Assembly (NCBI GenBank): GCA_020627525.1
Contig: JAHDGP010000149.1
Location: forward strand, 1-9,448
Origin: Bacteroidota bacterium
GTDB lineage: Bacteria; Bacteroidota; Bacteroidia; Chitinophagales; UBA2359
Length of the DNA: 9,448 nt
Reading direction: 5' to 3'
Part shown: in pieces, positions 1-8,062 of the stretch
How the letters are laid out: every line of letters begins with the position of its first letter
Position numbering within the stretch: the stretch's first letter is position 1
The notes under the pieces: generated by a model
Told to the model about the DNA's origin: nothing
The model's input: the letters and a program-made list of their open reading frames with translations, nothing else
The model's database searches: none
Program-made: the position numbers and the translations under genes

Positions 1-114
1 AATTGGTGAAATTTGGGCTTAAAAATTTACTCGCCTGCTGTCTATAGGAAGAAGGCACCTAGTATGGAAAAAAATGAAATTATCCAAATAAATGCTCAGA
101 AAATATTTTTGAAA

Positions 115-879
115 TTAAAAATTGTGAATAAATGAAATCTCTTTTAAGTCAAAAGATTTAACTGTATTTTCGATTTTGACTTGAAGGTGTCCATTGGCAT
201 TGACACCAGTAATAAGTCCTTCAACAATCTGGTCTTTGATTTTAAATTGTGCATTTTTATTGTATAAATAAAGATTGTCAAGGTAATCTTTGTTTATAAG
301 GTTCCAATTGCCATTTTTCAGGTGTAAATATCTTTTTTCTAAGTAAAACCACATTTGCTTTAAAAGCTGGGGTTGATCAAGTGATTTGTGGAGGATGTTT
401 TTTAAGGAGGTAGGATTAGGTAGGCTTGCATCGAAAGTTGTTTGATTGACATTTAATCCAATTCCAACAATGGATTCATTTAGTTTATTTTTGAGGCTCG
501 TATTTTCAATAAGTATCCCTCCAAGTTTTTTGGAATCTAAATAAATATCGTTCGGCCATTTAATTTTGAACGATTTATTAAATATATCGTTTAAACAATC
601 TATAACGCCAAGTGAAATAGCTTTGCTTAAATAAAATTGTTCATTAATATGTAGAAAGTTACAATTGAAAAAGATGCTCATGGCGATATTCATTCCAGGT
701 TCATCTTTCCAAGAGTTGCCCCGCTGTCCTTTACCATTTGTCTGGTGATCGGCAGAAACGACAACTCCATCTATGTTTTTGTGATTTTTTAAGATATTTC
801 TAAGAACGATATTGGTAGAATCGACGTTGTTAAAGTGATAATATACCTTTCCTAAGAAAAGTGTGTTATAAGTATTCAA
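115..879 (-). CDS. birA: Biotin--[acetyl-CoA-carboxylase] ligase, catalytic domain only
   Basis: Joins biotin to a conserved lysine of biotin-dependent carboxylases through biotinyl-5'-AMP, in the cytoplasm. The 254-residue protein shows the family motifs in order: VDSTN (19-23), the biotin/AMP loop GKGQRGNSW (49-57) followed by EPGMN (60-64), KWPND (107-111), KKLGGILIE (117-125, K118 matching the catalytic lysine) and GIGLNVN. The N-terminal helix-turn-helix of E. coli BirA is absent, so this is the monofunctional type and should not be an autorepressor. No ATG lies upstream of VDSTN in this frame. The TTG at 877-879 is the only sensible start and gives the N-terminal TLFLGK stretch typical of Bacteroidota homologues, while an in-frame stop lies just upstream. 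It is divergent from rsfS across 37 bp. The family assignment is secure; the exact start is less so. Confidence 0.95.
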   Translation of the reverse strand: MNTYNTLFLGKVYYHFNNVDSTNIVLRNILKNHKNIDGVVVSADHQTNGKGQRGNSWKDEPGMNIAMSIFFNCNFLHINEQFYLSKAISLGVIDCLNDIFNKSFKIKWPNDIYLDSKKLGGILIENTSLKNKLNESIVGIGLNVNQTTFDASLPNPTSLKNILHKSLDQPQLLKQMWFYLEKRYLHLKNGNWNLINKDYLDNLYLYNKNAQFKIKDQIVEGLITGVNANGHLQVKIENTVKSFDLKEISFIHNF

Positions 880-885
880 TAATTG

Positions 886-902
886 TTAACTTTGTTAGTT
901 AA
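886..902. repeat. Inverted repeat in the birA/rsfS divergent spacer
   Basis: TTAACT (886-891) and AGTTAA (897-902) are perfect inverted 6-bp arms around a 5-nt spacer, in the middle of the 37-bp region between the two divergent start codons. The position suits an operator, but short AT-rich arms arise easily by chance and no regulator is identified. Confidence 0.3.
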
Positions 903-916
903 ATTTAATATATATA

Positions 917-1318
917 TTGGAAGCAAAAATAGAAAAAAAACAAAGAACACTAAATTCAAAAGAATTAGCTGATTTGATGAGAGATTGTGTTCTTGAAAAA
1001 AAGGGCAAAGAAGTAGTTGAATTAGATATGCGTGAGTTGACAGAAGCATTCTGCGATTATTTCATTATTTGTCATGGCACCTCGACAACCCAAGTAAAAT
1101 CAATAGCTGATTTCATAGTTTATAAATTTAAGACGGAGTTAGGTGAATTTCCTATAAGTCAAGAGGGTATGAAAAATGCTGAATGGGTATTAGTCGATTT
1201 TGGATCTGTAGTCGCTCATATTTTCTTAAAAGATAGAAGAGAATTTTATCAATTAGAAGAATTATGGGGAGATGCAAAAATTACTTCTTATTCAGAAGAA
1301 GGTGATCCTATTGTTTAG
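917..1318 (+). CDS. rsfS: Ribosomal silencing factor RsfS
   Basis: RsfS binds ribosomal protein uL14 (L14) and blocks joining of the 30S and 50S subunits when nutrients are short. The 133-residue product matches the family along its length: KGKEVVELD (about 29-37), CDYFIICHGTSTTQVKSIAD (46-65), the Bacteroidota-type EGMKNAEWVLVDFGSVVAHIF segment (about 83-103), and REFYQLEELWGDAK near the C-terminus. No ATG precedes the conserved core. TTG at 917 is chosen because the first ATG (977, residue 21) would remove most of helix 1. An in-frame stop sits at 896-898. A near-consensus promoter, TTTG (891-894) plus TATATTGG (913-920) with an 18-bp spacer, overlaps the TTG and conflicts with that choice. 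ftsH follows after 26 bp, probably in the same operon, a common Bacteroidota arrangement as far as I recall. Confidence 0.93.
   Translation: MEAKIEKKQRTLNSKELADLMRDCVLEKKGKEVVELDMRELTEAFCDYFIICHGTSTTQVKSIADFIVYKFKTELGEFPISQEGMKNAEWVLVDFGSVVAHIFLKDRREFYQLEELWGDAKITSYSEEGDPIV
924..931 (-). promoter_or_regulatory. Possible -7 element of the birA promoter
   Basis: Read on the minus strand this is TATTTTTG, a full match to the Bacteroidota -7 consensus TAnnTTTG. It would place the transcription start about 40 nt upstream of the birA TTG, inside the first codons of rsfS. No good -33 TTTG lies at the expected distance (the nearest, at 957-960, is about 25 bp away), so this is tentative. Confidence 0.3.
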
Positions 1319-1344
1319 TCAGAAAAAAAAGGAACAAAATATAA

Positions 1345-3306
<1,962 letters not shown>

Positions 3307-3325
3307 CTTATACACAAAATAGTTA

Positions 3326-3364
3326 AAATGCCTGTCCTCATTTATGAGGACAGGCATTTATTTT
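3326..3364 (+). terminator. Rho-independent-type terminator after ftsH
   Basis: Perfect 16-bp inverted arms at 3326-3341 and 3344-3359 (core CCTGTCCTCAT / ATGAGGACAGG) separated by TT, so the real loop takes up the innermost pairs. The stem is followed by TTTATTTT. It lies 19 bp after the ftsH stop and ends 14 bp before the next ATG. It should end the rsfS-ftsH transcript and implies that the next gene has its own promoter or depends on read-through. A-tracts upstream make it potentially bidirectional. Confidence 0.85.
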
Positions 3365-3378
3365 ATAATTTGGTCGCT

Positions 3379-4041
3379 ATGAAAAACAACGCAAGACAAG
3401 AAATCTTATTAAACATAAAAGACGGCTTGGCAAAATACACTCCAATGCCATTTCCAAACATTGATAATTCTAAGCCACTTTTTGAAACTTCGAGGGAATC
3501 TCCAGACATTGATTTTGCAGAGAAGTTTGTTGCCAATGGTGGCTGCTTTGAATACTGTGAGGAAGAATCTCATTTTTTTGAAAGGTTAAAAGCATTGGTC
3601 GCTCTTAATAGATGGACGAATGTACATTGTTGGAATCCACTTTTAACAAGATATTTACAAAAGAGAGACTTTAGAAACTGCAGAATAGGACATGTTTTAG
3701 ATAGAGCGCATGCTGGACTGACAACATGTGAAAGTTTTATTTCTGATTCGGGCAGTATAGTCATGTCATCAGCATTATCAGCAGGGCGAGCTTTGGCTGT
3801 TTTTCCAAAAGTTTGGCTGGTTGTTGCAACAATAGATCAAGTACGCAAAACCAAAGCGGAAGCAATGGAATTATTGGCTGAAAAATATAAAGAATATCCA
3901 TCCTCAATAACCTTAGTTACTGGACCAGTACAAAACAGAGCCATCAGTTTGAAAAATTATCGAGTGGGAATGAGTCCATCTCAAATATACTTTTTCCTAA
4001 TTGATAAAATTGGTTTTGAACAAACTTTTGAAGAAAACTAA
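3379..4041 (+). CDS. LUD-domain protein, LutC/YkgG family (divergent C-terminus)
   Basis: The 220-residue protein belongs to the LUD family, which includes LutC of the L-lactate oxidation system; in Bacteroidota a stand-alone copy often follows ftsH and its role is not established. The N-terminal helix ARQEILLNIKDGL (5-17) and the core ESFISDSGSIVMSSALSAGR (118-137) followed by LAVFP are typical. At the C-terminus the usual GPSRTADIE and GxHGP signatures are replaced by GPVQNRAIS (182-190) and GMSPS (197-201), so the usual active-site region appears lost or remodelled. The start is ATG 3379. An in-frame ATG at 3328 would add 17 residues but lies inside the terminator stem. gmhA starts 5 bp after the stop. 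No LutA or LutB partner is present here, so I do not assign a lactate role. Confidence 0.85.
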   Translation: MKNNARQEILLNIKDGLAKYTPMPFPNIDNSKPLFETSRESPDIDFAEKFVANGGCFEYCEEESHFFERLKALVALNRWTNVHCWNPLLTRYLQKRDFRNCRIGHVLDRAHAGLTTCESFISDSGSIVMSSALSAGRALAVFPKVWLVVATIDQVRKTKAEAMELLAEKYKEYPSSITLVTGPVQNRAISLKNYRVGMSPSQIYFFLIDKIGFEQTFEEN

Positions 4042-4046
4042 ATTCG

Positions 4047-4631
4047 ATGAGTTTCAATATTGATTCTATCAAAAAAAATCTTTCAGAATCTATATCTGTT
4101 AAAGAAAAAATTTTACAAGACGACAAAATACTTCAAGCAGTATTTGAATCCGCCGAAATTATTCGTAATGCATTTATATCTGAAAATAAATTGATGCTAT
4201 GTGGCAATGGTGGGTCTACCTGTGATGCCATGCATATAGCTGAAGAATTAACAGGAAGGTATGAATTAGATCGTCCTCCATTTCCAGCAATTTCATTAAC
4301 AGATTCCTCACATATTACATGTGTTAGCAATGATTATGGATTTGTGGATATTTTTGCTAGGGCAATTTGGGCAATAGGTAAAAAAAATGATGTACTTTTG
4401 GCACTATCAACATCGGGTAACTCTGAAAATGTTATTCGAGCTGTCAAACAAGCTAAAGATATGGGGATAAAAGTTATTGCATTTACTGGTAAAACAGGTG
4501 GTGAAATTTTTAGCCTTGCAGATGTTACGATTAGAGTACCTTCGACTAAAACTTCCAGGATTCAGGAAGTGCATATGTTGTTGGGACATACAATGATAGA
4601 GATGATAGAGCAAAACTATGAATATAGATAA
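4047..4631 (+). CDS. gmhA: Sedoheptulose-7-phosphate isomerase (SIS domain)
   Basis: Converts sedoheptulose 7-phosphate to D-glycero-D-manno-heptose 7-phosphate, the first step toward nucleotide-activated heptose for LPS core or glycoprotein glycans. The 194-residue protein is of normal family length. The phosphosugar loop CGNGGSTCDAMHIAEELTGR (52-71) and the STSGNSENVI segment are clear. H63, E67, Q173 and H181 match the spacing of the four zinc ligands in characterised GmhA enzymes, and E67 and H181 also match the catalytic pair, so the active site looks intact. It follows the LUD gene by 5 bp and overlaps gmhB by 14 bp, implying co-transcription and probably translational coupling. Related SIS isomerases such as DiaA resemble this fold, but the full GmhA signature makes that unlikely. 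Confidence 0.95.
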   Translation: MSFNIDSIKKNLSESISVKEKILQDDKILQAVFESAEIIRNAFISENKLMLCGNGGSTCDAMHIAEELTGRYELDRPPFPAISLTDSSHITCVSNDYGFVDIFARAIWAIGKKNDVLLALSTSGNSENVIRAVKQAKDMGIKVIAFTGKTGGEIFSLADVTIRVPSTKTSRIQEVHMLLGHTMIEMIEQNYEYR

Positions 4632-5196
4632 GTTAGATCGGAGTTGGACTTTGTTTTTAGACCGAGATGGAGTTATAAATAAAAAGCTAAACAACGATTT
4701 TGTACTAGACTGGGATGAATTTGAATATTGTAATTTAGCAATTCCTGCCATATTGATATTGGCAAATTATTTTGGAAAAATAGTTGTTGTTACAAATCAA
4801 AGGTGTGTGGATGAAGGATTGCTTTTAAATGCAGATTTGGAAATAATGCACAATAAACTATTAAGCGACATTGCTGAACATGGCGATGCAATAGATAAAA
4901 TATATTTCTGCCCACATACGAGAGAATCCAATTGTAATTGTCGAAAGCCGAAAACTGGAATGGCATTTCAGGCGCAAGAAGACTTTCCTGAAATTGATTT
5001 TACTAAAAGTATAATGGTTGGAGATTCTTATTCTGATTTAGATTTTGGAAAAAGGTTAAAGATGAAAACAGTATTCATAAACAAAGTAGAAGAGATAAAC
5101 TTGACAGACAGTTTAGCGGATTCTGTTTTCGAAAGTCTTTTCGAATTTGCTACTTATATTGACAATAATTTTGTAGAGAGCCCACTTTCCGAATAG
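4618..5196 (+). CDS. gmhB: D-glycero-D-manno-heptose 1,7-bisphosphate phosphatase-like HAD protein
   Basis: HAD-superfamily IIIA phosphatase that removes the C7 phosphate of heptose 1,7-bisphosphate. The 192-residue protein shows motif I FLDRDGVIN (13-21; nucleophile D15, acid/base D17), motif II VVTNQ (57-61), the zinc-binding set C98-x-H100...C106-x-C108 leading into RKPKTGM (109-115), and motif III VGDSYSD (134-140; D136, D140). The zinc loop is shorter than in E. coli GmhB. After TNQ the family usually has (S/R)GIxRG, whereas here it is RCVDEG (62-67), a change near the substrate pocket. It overlaps the end of gmhA by 14 nt, which supports the heptose role over histidinol-phosphate phosphatase, the main alternative. 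The heptose kinase and nucleotidyltransferase are not nearby. No clear terminator follows. Confidence 0.88.
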   Translation: MNIDKLDRSWTLFLDRDGVINKKLNNDFVLDWDEFEYCNLAIPAILILANYFGKIVVVTNQRCVDEGLLLNADLEIMHNKLLSDIAEHGDAIDKIYFCPHTRESNCNCRKPKTGMAFQAQEDFPEIDFTKSIMVGDSYSDLDFGKRLKMKTVFINKVEEINLTDSLADSVFESLFEFATYIDNNFVESPLSE

Positions 5197-5291
5197 CTAA
5201 TTTGTTATATATAAATAGGTGAAGGGTCATTTTTTCAATATTTTAAAAACTGTTGAATTTTTGCGCTTAAATATGTAGCTTAAAAGGCACA

Positions 5292-5315
5292 AACAATATT
5301 AGTCTTAATATTGTT
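5292..5315. repeat. 10-bp perfect inverted repeat upstream of sdhC
   Basis: AACAATATTA and TAATATTGTT are perfect inverted arms around the 4-nt spacer GTCT. It lies 88 bp before the sdhC ATG. It is not followed by a T-tract, so an operator or leader hairpin is more plausible than a terminator. The binding protein, if any, is unknown. Confidence 0.5.
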
Positions 5316-5318
5316 AAT

Positions 5319-5336
5319 CAATTACGTAGATAATTG
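5319..5336. repeat. Second, shorter inverted repeat upstream of sdhC
   Basis: CAATTA and TAATTG are inverted 6-bp arms around a 6-nt spacer (CGTAGA), starting 4 bp after the 10-bp repeat. Both repeats contain CAAT...ATTG half-sites, which could mark one regulator binding twice. The arms are short and AT-rich, so chance is a real possibility. Confidence 0.3.
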
Positions 5337-5403
5337 CATCCAAATTATCATTTTGGCAGTATATTAGCACACGGATATGAATTTTTAAACCAATCTTTTA
5401 TAT

Positions 5404-6084
5404 ATGAGATGGCTAACATCGTTTTTGACTTCTTCAGCAGGTAGGAAAGTCTTAATGAGTTTAACAGGATTATTTTTGTGTTCTTTTTTAATAGCACATA
5501 TGTCAGGTAACTTGTCCTTGCTGTTAAGTGATGGTGGGCAGGCATTTAATGAATATGCTAAATTTATGACAACTTTTCCTTTGATAAAAGTGTTATCAAT
5601 AGGAACGTATGTCGTAATTATCTTACACATCGTTCAAGGAATTTTATTAGCATTAAAAAACAGAAACTCTAGACCAGACAAGTATGTTTCAAAGGCTTCT
5701 GGGAAAGGTTCTACTTGGGCTTCAAGAAATATGGCATTATTGGGGATAATAATATTGGTTTTCCTAATAATTCACCTTAAAAGTTTTTGGTACCAAGTAA
5801 AGTTTGGACACATTCCTACAGTTAATTATGGTGGTGGCGAAATAAAAGATCTGTACACCATTGTAGTAACAGCATTTAAAAATCCTTTGTATGTTGGTTT
5901 TTATCTTGTTTCATTGGCAGCACTTGCTTTTCATTTGGTACACGGCTTCCAAAGTGCGTTCCAATCTTTGGGGATAAGACATACAAAGTATACCCCTATC
6001 ATCAAATTTGCTGGTTATGCTTTTGCTATTCTTGTGCCACTAGGATTTGCAATACAACCATTGTATATATTGATGTTTAAGTAG
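5404..6084 (+). CDS. sdhC: Succinate dehydrogenase cytochrome b558 subunit
   Basis: Membrane anchor of complex II, binding two b hemes and carrying electrons from SdhB to menaquinone. The 226-residue protein is the single-subunit type-B anchor (as in Bacillus SdhC and Wolinella FrdC), with five hydrophobic helices at roughly 15-40, 60-84, 110-128, 160-182 and 200-224. Candidate heme ligands lie at the expected places in successive helices: H32 (IAHMSGN), H75 (ILHIVQG), H124 (IIHLKSFWY) and H177 or H180 (FHLVHGFQSAFQSLG). The N-terminus MRWLTSFLTSSAGRK is typical of the family. No SdhD is needed with this type. It is the first gene of the operon, preceded by a 207-bp non-coding leader, and sdhA follows after 39 bp. 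Confidence 0.95.
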   Translation: MRWLTSFLTSSAGRKVLMSLTGLFLCSFLIAHMSGNLSLLLSDGGQAFNEYAKFMTTFPLIKVLSIGTYVVIILHIVQGILLALKNRNSRPDKYVSKASGKGSTWASRNMALLGIIILVFLIIHLKSFWYQVKFGHIPTVNYGGGEIKDLYTIVVTAFKNPLYVGFYLVSLAALAFHLVHGFQSAFQSLGIRHTKYTPIIKFAGYAFAILVPLGFAIQPLYILMFK

Positions 6085-6123
6085 TAAAAACATTTTTAAA
6101 AAAAAGAAGAAATTATTTGCGAT

Positions 6124-7419
6124 ATGGCAGATTATAATGTCGGTGATATTTTTGACTCTAGAGAGCCCAAAGAAGGATCTTTAGATGAAATGTGGACCAA
6201 GTACAAATCGAGTGTACCCTTAGTTGCACCAAATAATAAAAGAAAAATTGAGATAATTGTTATTGGAACTGGTCTGGCAGGTTCTTCAGCAGCAGCAACT
6301 TTGTCTGAATTAGGTTATAAGGTGAAAGCTTTTTGCTTTCAAGATTCTCCCAGACGCGCGCACAGTATTGCAGCTCAAGGAGGGATAAATGCTGCTAAGA
6401 ATTATCAAAATGATGGAGATAGTGTTTACCGTTTGTTTTACGATACTGTAAAAGGTGGAGATTATCGTTCGAGAGAAAGCAATGTACACCGTCTTGCAGA
6501 GGTAAGTCGAAATATTATTGATCAATGCGTTGCGCAAGGCGTGCCTTTTGCTCGTGATTATGGTGGATTATTGACCAATCGTTCATTTGGTGGGGTGCAA
6601 GTATCCAGAACATTTTACGCAAGAGGGCAAACAGGCCAACAATTATTATTGGGTTCGTACAGTGCTTTGAGCCGCCAGATCTCCAAAGGTGGTGTTAAAA
6701 TGTACAATCGTCATGAAATGCTGGATATTGTAAAAATTGACGGTATTGCGAGAGGTATTATTGCAAGAAATTTAATTACTGGTAAATTAGAAAGACATTT
6801 TGGCCATGCTGTTTTACTTTGTACAGGTGGGTATGGAAATGTATTTTATCTTTCTACAAATGCAATGGGTTCAAATGTAACTGCCGCTTGGAAAGCCTAT
6901 AAAAAAGGTGCTTACTTTGGCAATCCTTGTTACACACAAATCCATCCAACTTGTATTCCTGTTTCTGGTGACCATCAGTCTAAGTTGACATTGATGAGTG
7001 AGAGCTTGAGAAATGATGGAAGGGTTTGGGTACCTAAAAAAGCAGAGGACTGCAAAAAAGATCCTCTAACAATAAAAGAAGAAGATAGAGATTATTATTT
7101 AGAGAGAATATATCCTGCATTTGGAAACTTGGTTCCTAGAGATGTGGCTTCAAGAGGGGCTAAAAGAATGGTGGATGAAGGCAGAGGTGTTGGAAAAACA
7201 GGCGTAGCGGTTTATCTGGATTTTTCAGATGCCATAAAACGTTTAGGAAAAGATACCATTGAAGCTCGTTATGGTAACCTGTTTGAGATGTATCAGCGAA
7301 TAACCGATGAAAGCCCTTATGAGCGTCCAATGAGAATTTATCCAGCCGTGCATTATACAATGGGTGGTTTATGGGTAGATTATGAGTTAAGTACCACTGT
7401 GTTTGTATGGATTGGGTGA
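6124..7419 (+). CDS. sdhA: Succinate dehydrogenase flavoprotein subunit, N-terminal part (frame broken)
   Basis: The flavoprotein oxidises succinate to fumarate using covalently bound FAD. This 431-codon part holds the dinucleotide fold GTGLAG (48-53), the FAD-linking histidine H80 in RRAHSIAAQGG, the substrate region HPTCIPVSGDHQSKL (274-288), the PRDVASR segment (338-344) with the catalytic arginine, and H410 in VHYTMGG. All are intact. The frame follows the family through VDYELSTTV (residue 426), then runs into five unrelated residues (FVWIG) and a TGA at 7417-7419. The rest of the protein continues in the +1 frame from 7403. The family has Pro-Gly here (TTVPGLY), but only one base lies between the GTG and TTG codons, which implies loss of 5 nt. 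As read, the product lacks the C-terminal third and could not be a working subunit. Confidence 0.95.
   Translation: MADYNVGDIFDSREPKEGSLDEMWTKYKSSVPLVAPNNKRKIEIIVIGTGLAGSSAAATLSELGYKVKAFCFQDSPRRAHSIAAQGGINAAKNYQNDGDSVYRLFYDTVKGGDYRSRESNVHRLAEVSRNIIDQCVAQGVPFARDYGGLLTNRSFGGVQVSRTFYARGQTGQQLLLGSYSALSRQISKGGVKMYNRHEMLDIVKIDGIARGIIARNLITGKLERHFGHAVLLCTGGYGNVFYLSTNAMGSNVTAAWKAYKKGAYFGNPCYTQIHPTCIPVSGDHQSKLTLMSESLRNDGRVWVPKKAEDCKKDPLTIKEEDRDYYLERIYPAFGNLVPRDVASRGAKRMVDEGRGVGKTGVAVYLDFSDAIKRLGKDTIEARYGNLFEMYQRITDESPYERPMRIYPAVHYTMGGLWVDYELSTTVFVWIG
7402..7419 (+). other. Frameshift site in sdhA
   Basis: Six bases coding for Pro-Gly are expected between the Val codon ending at 7401 and the Leu codon starting at 7403, but one T is present, giving a net 5-nt loss and a +1 frame change. 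The original frame ends at TGA 7417-7419, immediately after a GGG codon. Sequence on both sides is otherwise undamaged, so the lesion is either very recent or a sequence/assembly error. Confidence 0.85.
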
Positions 7420-8062
7420 ATGTATTTTCTCTGATCACGGAGCCAATCGTTTGGGAGCTTCAGCCTTGATGCAGGGCTTGGCGGATGGATACTTTGTGAT
7501 TCCATATACAGTTGGAGCCTTTTTATCTACCCAAATTTCTGTTCCAGCCATTTCGACAGATCATCCAGAGTTTGAAAAATGTGAAAAGAGTGTTCAATCT
7601 AAGATTGATAAATTGATGGGAGTTGGTGGTACTAAATCTGTAGATCATTTCCACAAACAATTAGGTAAAATAATGTGGGAATATTGTGGAATGTCTCGTA
7701 ATGGTGAAGGTTTGAAAAAAGCCATCGGTATGATTCGTGAGGTGAAAAAAGAATTTTGGCAAGATGTTAGAATTCCTGGTGAGAAAAATGAATTCAATCC
7801 AGAGCTTGAAAAAGCGTGGCGTGTAATTGACCTAATTGAATTGGGTGAGTTGATGTGTTATGATGCGTTGGATAGGGAAGAATCTTGTGGAGGACATTTC
7901 AGAGAAGAGTACAAAACAGAAGAAGGCGAAGCGAGAAGAAGAGATCCTGAATATACCTATGTTGCGGCTTGGGAATACACTGGCGATGGAAATGATCCAT
8001 CATTGCACAAAGAGAAATTGGAGTTTAATAATATTGAATTAAAAACACGTAGTTATAAATAA
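7403..8062 (+). CDS. sdhA: Succinate dehydrogenase flavoprotein subunit, C-terminal part (frame broken)
   Basis: Continuation of sdhA in the +1 frame, 219 codons plus stop. It opens with LYGLGECIFSDHGANRLGASALMQGLADGYF, shown here by position only for its key GE...SDHGANRLGASAL core (residues 5-21), which carries FAD- and substrate-contacting residues. It continues through the capping and helical C-terminal region and ends with AAWEYTGDGN...HKEKLEFN, as in Bacteroidota SdhA. The TTG at 7403 is a Leu codon of the full-length protein, not a genuine start. Restoring the missing 5 nt would give a protein of about 647 residues, normal for this family. No further stop or frame damage is visible. 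The stop codon abuts the large palindrome that separates it from sdhB. Confidence 0.93.
   Translation: MYGLGECIFSDHGANRLGASALMQGLADGYFVIPYTVGAFLSTQISVPAISTDHPEFEKCEKSVQSKIDKLMGVGGTKSVDHFHKQLGKIMWEYCGMSRNGEGLKKAIGMIREVKKEFWQDVRIPGEKNEFNPELEKAWRVIDLIELGELMCYDALDREESCGGHFREEYKTEEGEARRRDPEYTYVAAWEYTGDGNDPSLHKEKLEFNNIELKTRSYK

Larger units (their letters stand above)
5197..5403. promoter_or_regulatory. Non-coding leader region of the sdh operon
   Basis: A 207-bp AT-rich gap that must hold any promoter dedicated to sdhCAB. No ORF of note is present. Two inverted repeats lie at 5292-5315 and 5319-5336. A TTTTGG at 5351-5356 could serve as a -33 element, but I see no full TAnnTTTG at the matching distance before the sdhC ATG. 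TAATATTG (5306-5313), one base off the -7 consensus, coincides with one arm of the first repeat. There is no convincing intrinsic terminator for gmhB. Confidence 0.4.

Noticed and set aside
1..114. Possible end of another gene or a small RNA beyond birA
   Set aside because: All frames close quickly, no family is recognised, and the weak GCC...GGC pairing around 33-56 is not convincing as a structure.
3328..3378. 17-residue N-terminal extension of the LUD protein from ATG 3328
   Set aside because: The ATG sits within the left arm of the ftsH terminator stem and the extension matches nothing in the family; ATG 3379 gives a typical N-terminus.
7417..7419. In-frame TGA in sdhA as selenocysteine or read-through
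   Set aside because: Read-through in the same frame meets another TGA at 7432-7434, whereas the true SdhA sequence continues in a different frame.
7860..8042. 60-codon plus-strand open frame inside the sdhA C-terminal part
   Set aside because: It is in another frame of well-conserved SdhA sequence, with a low-complexity Lys-rich product.
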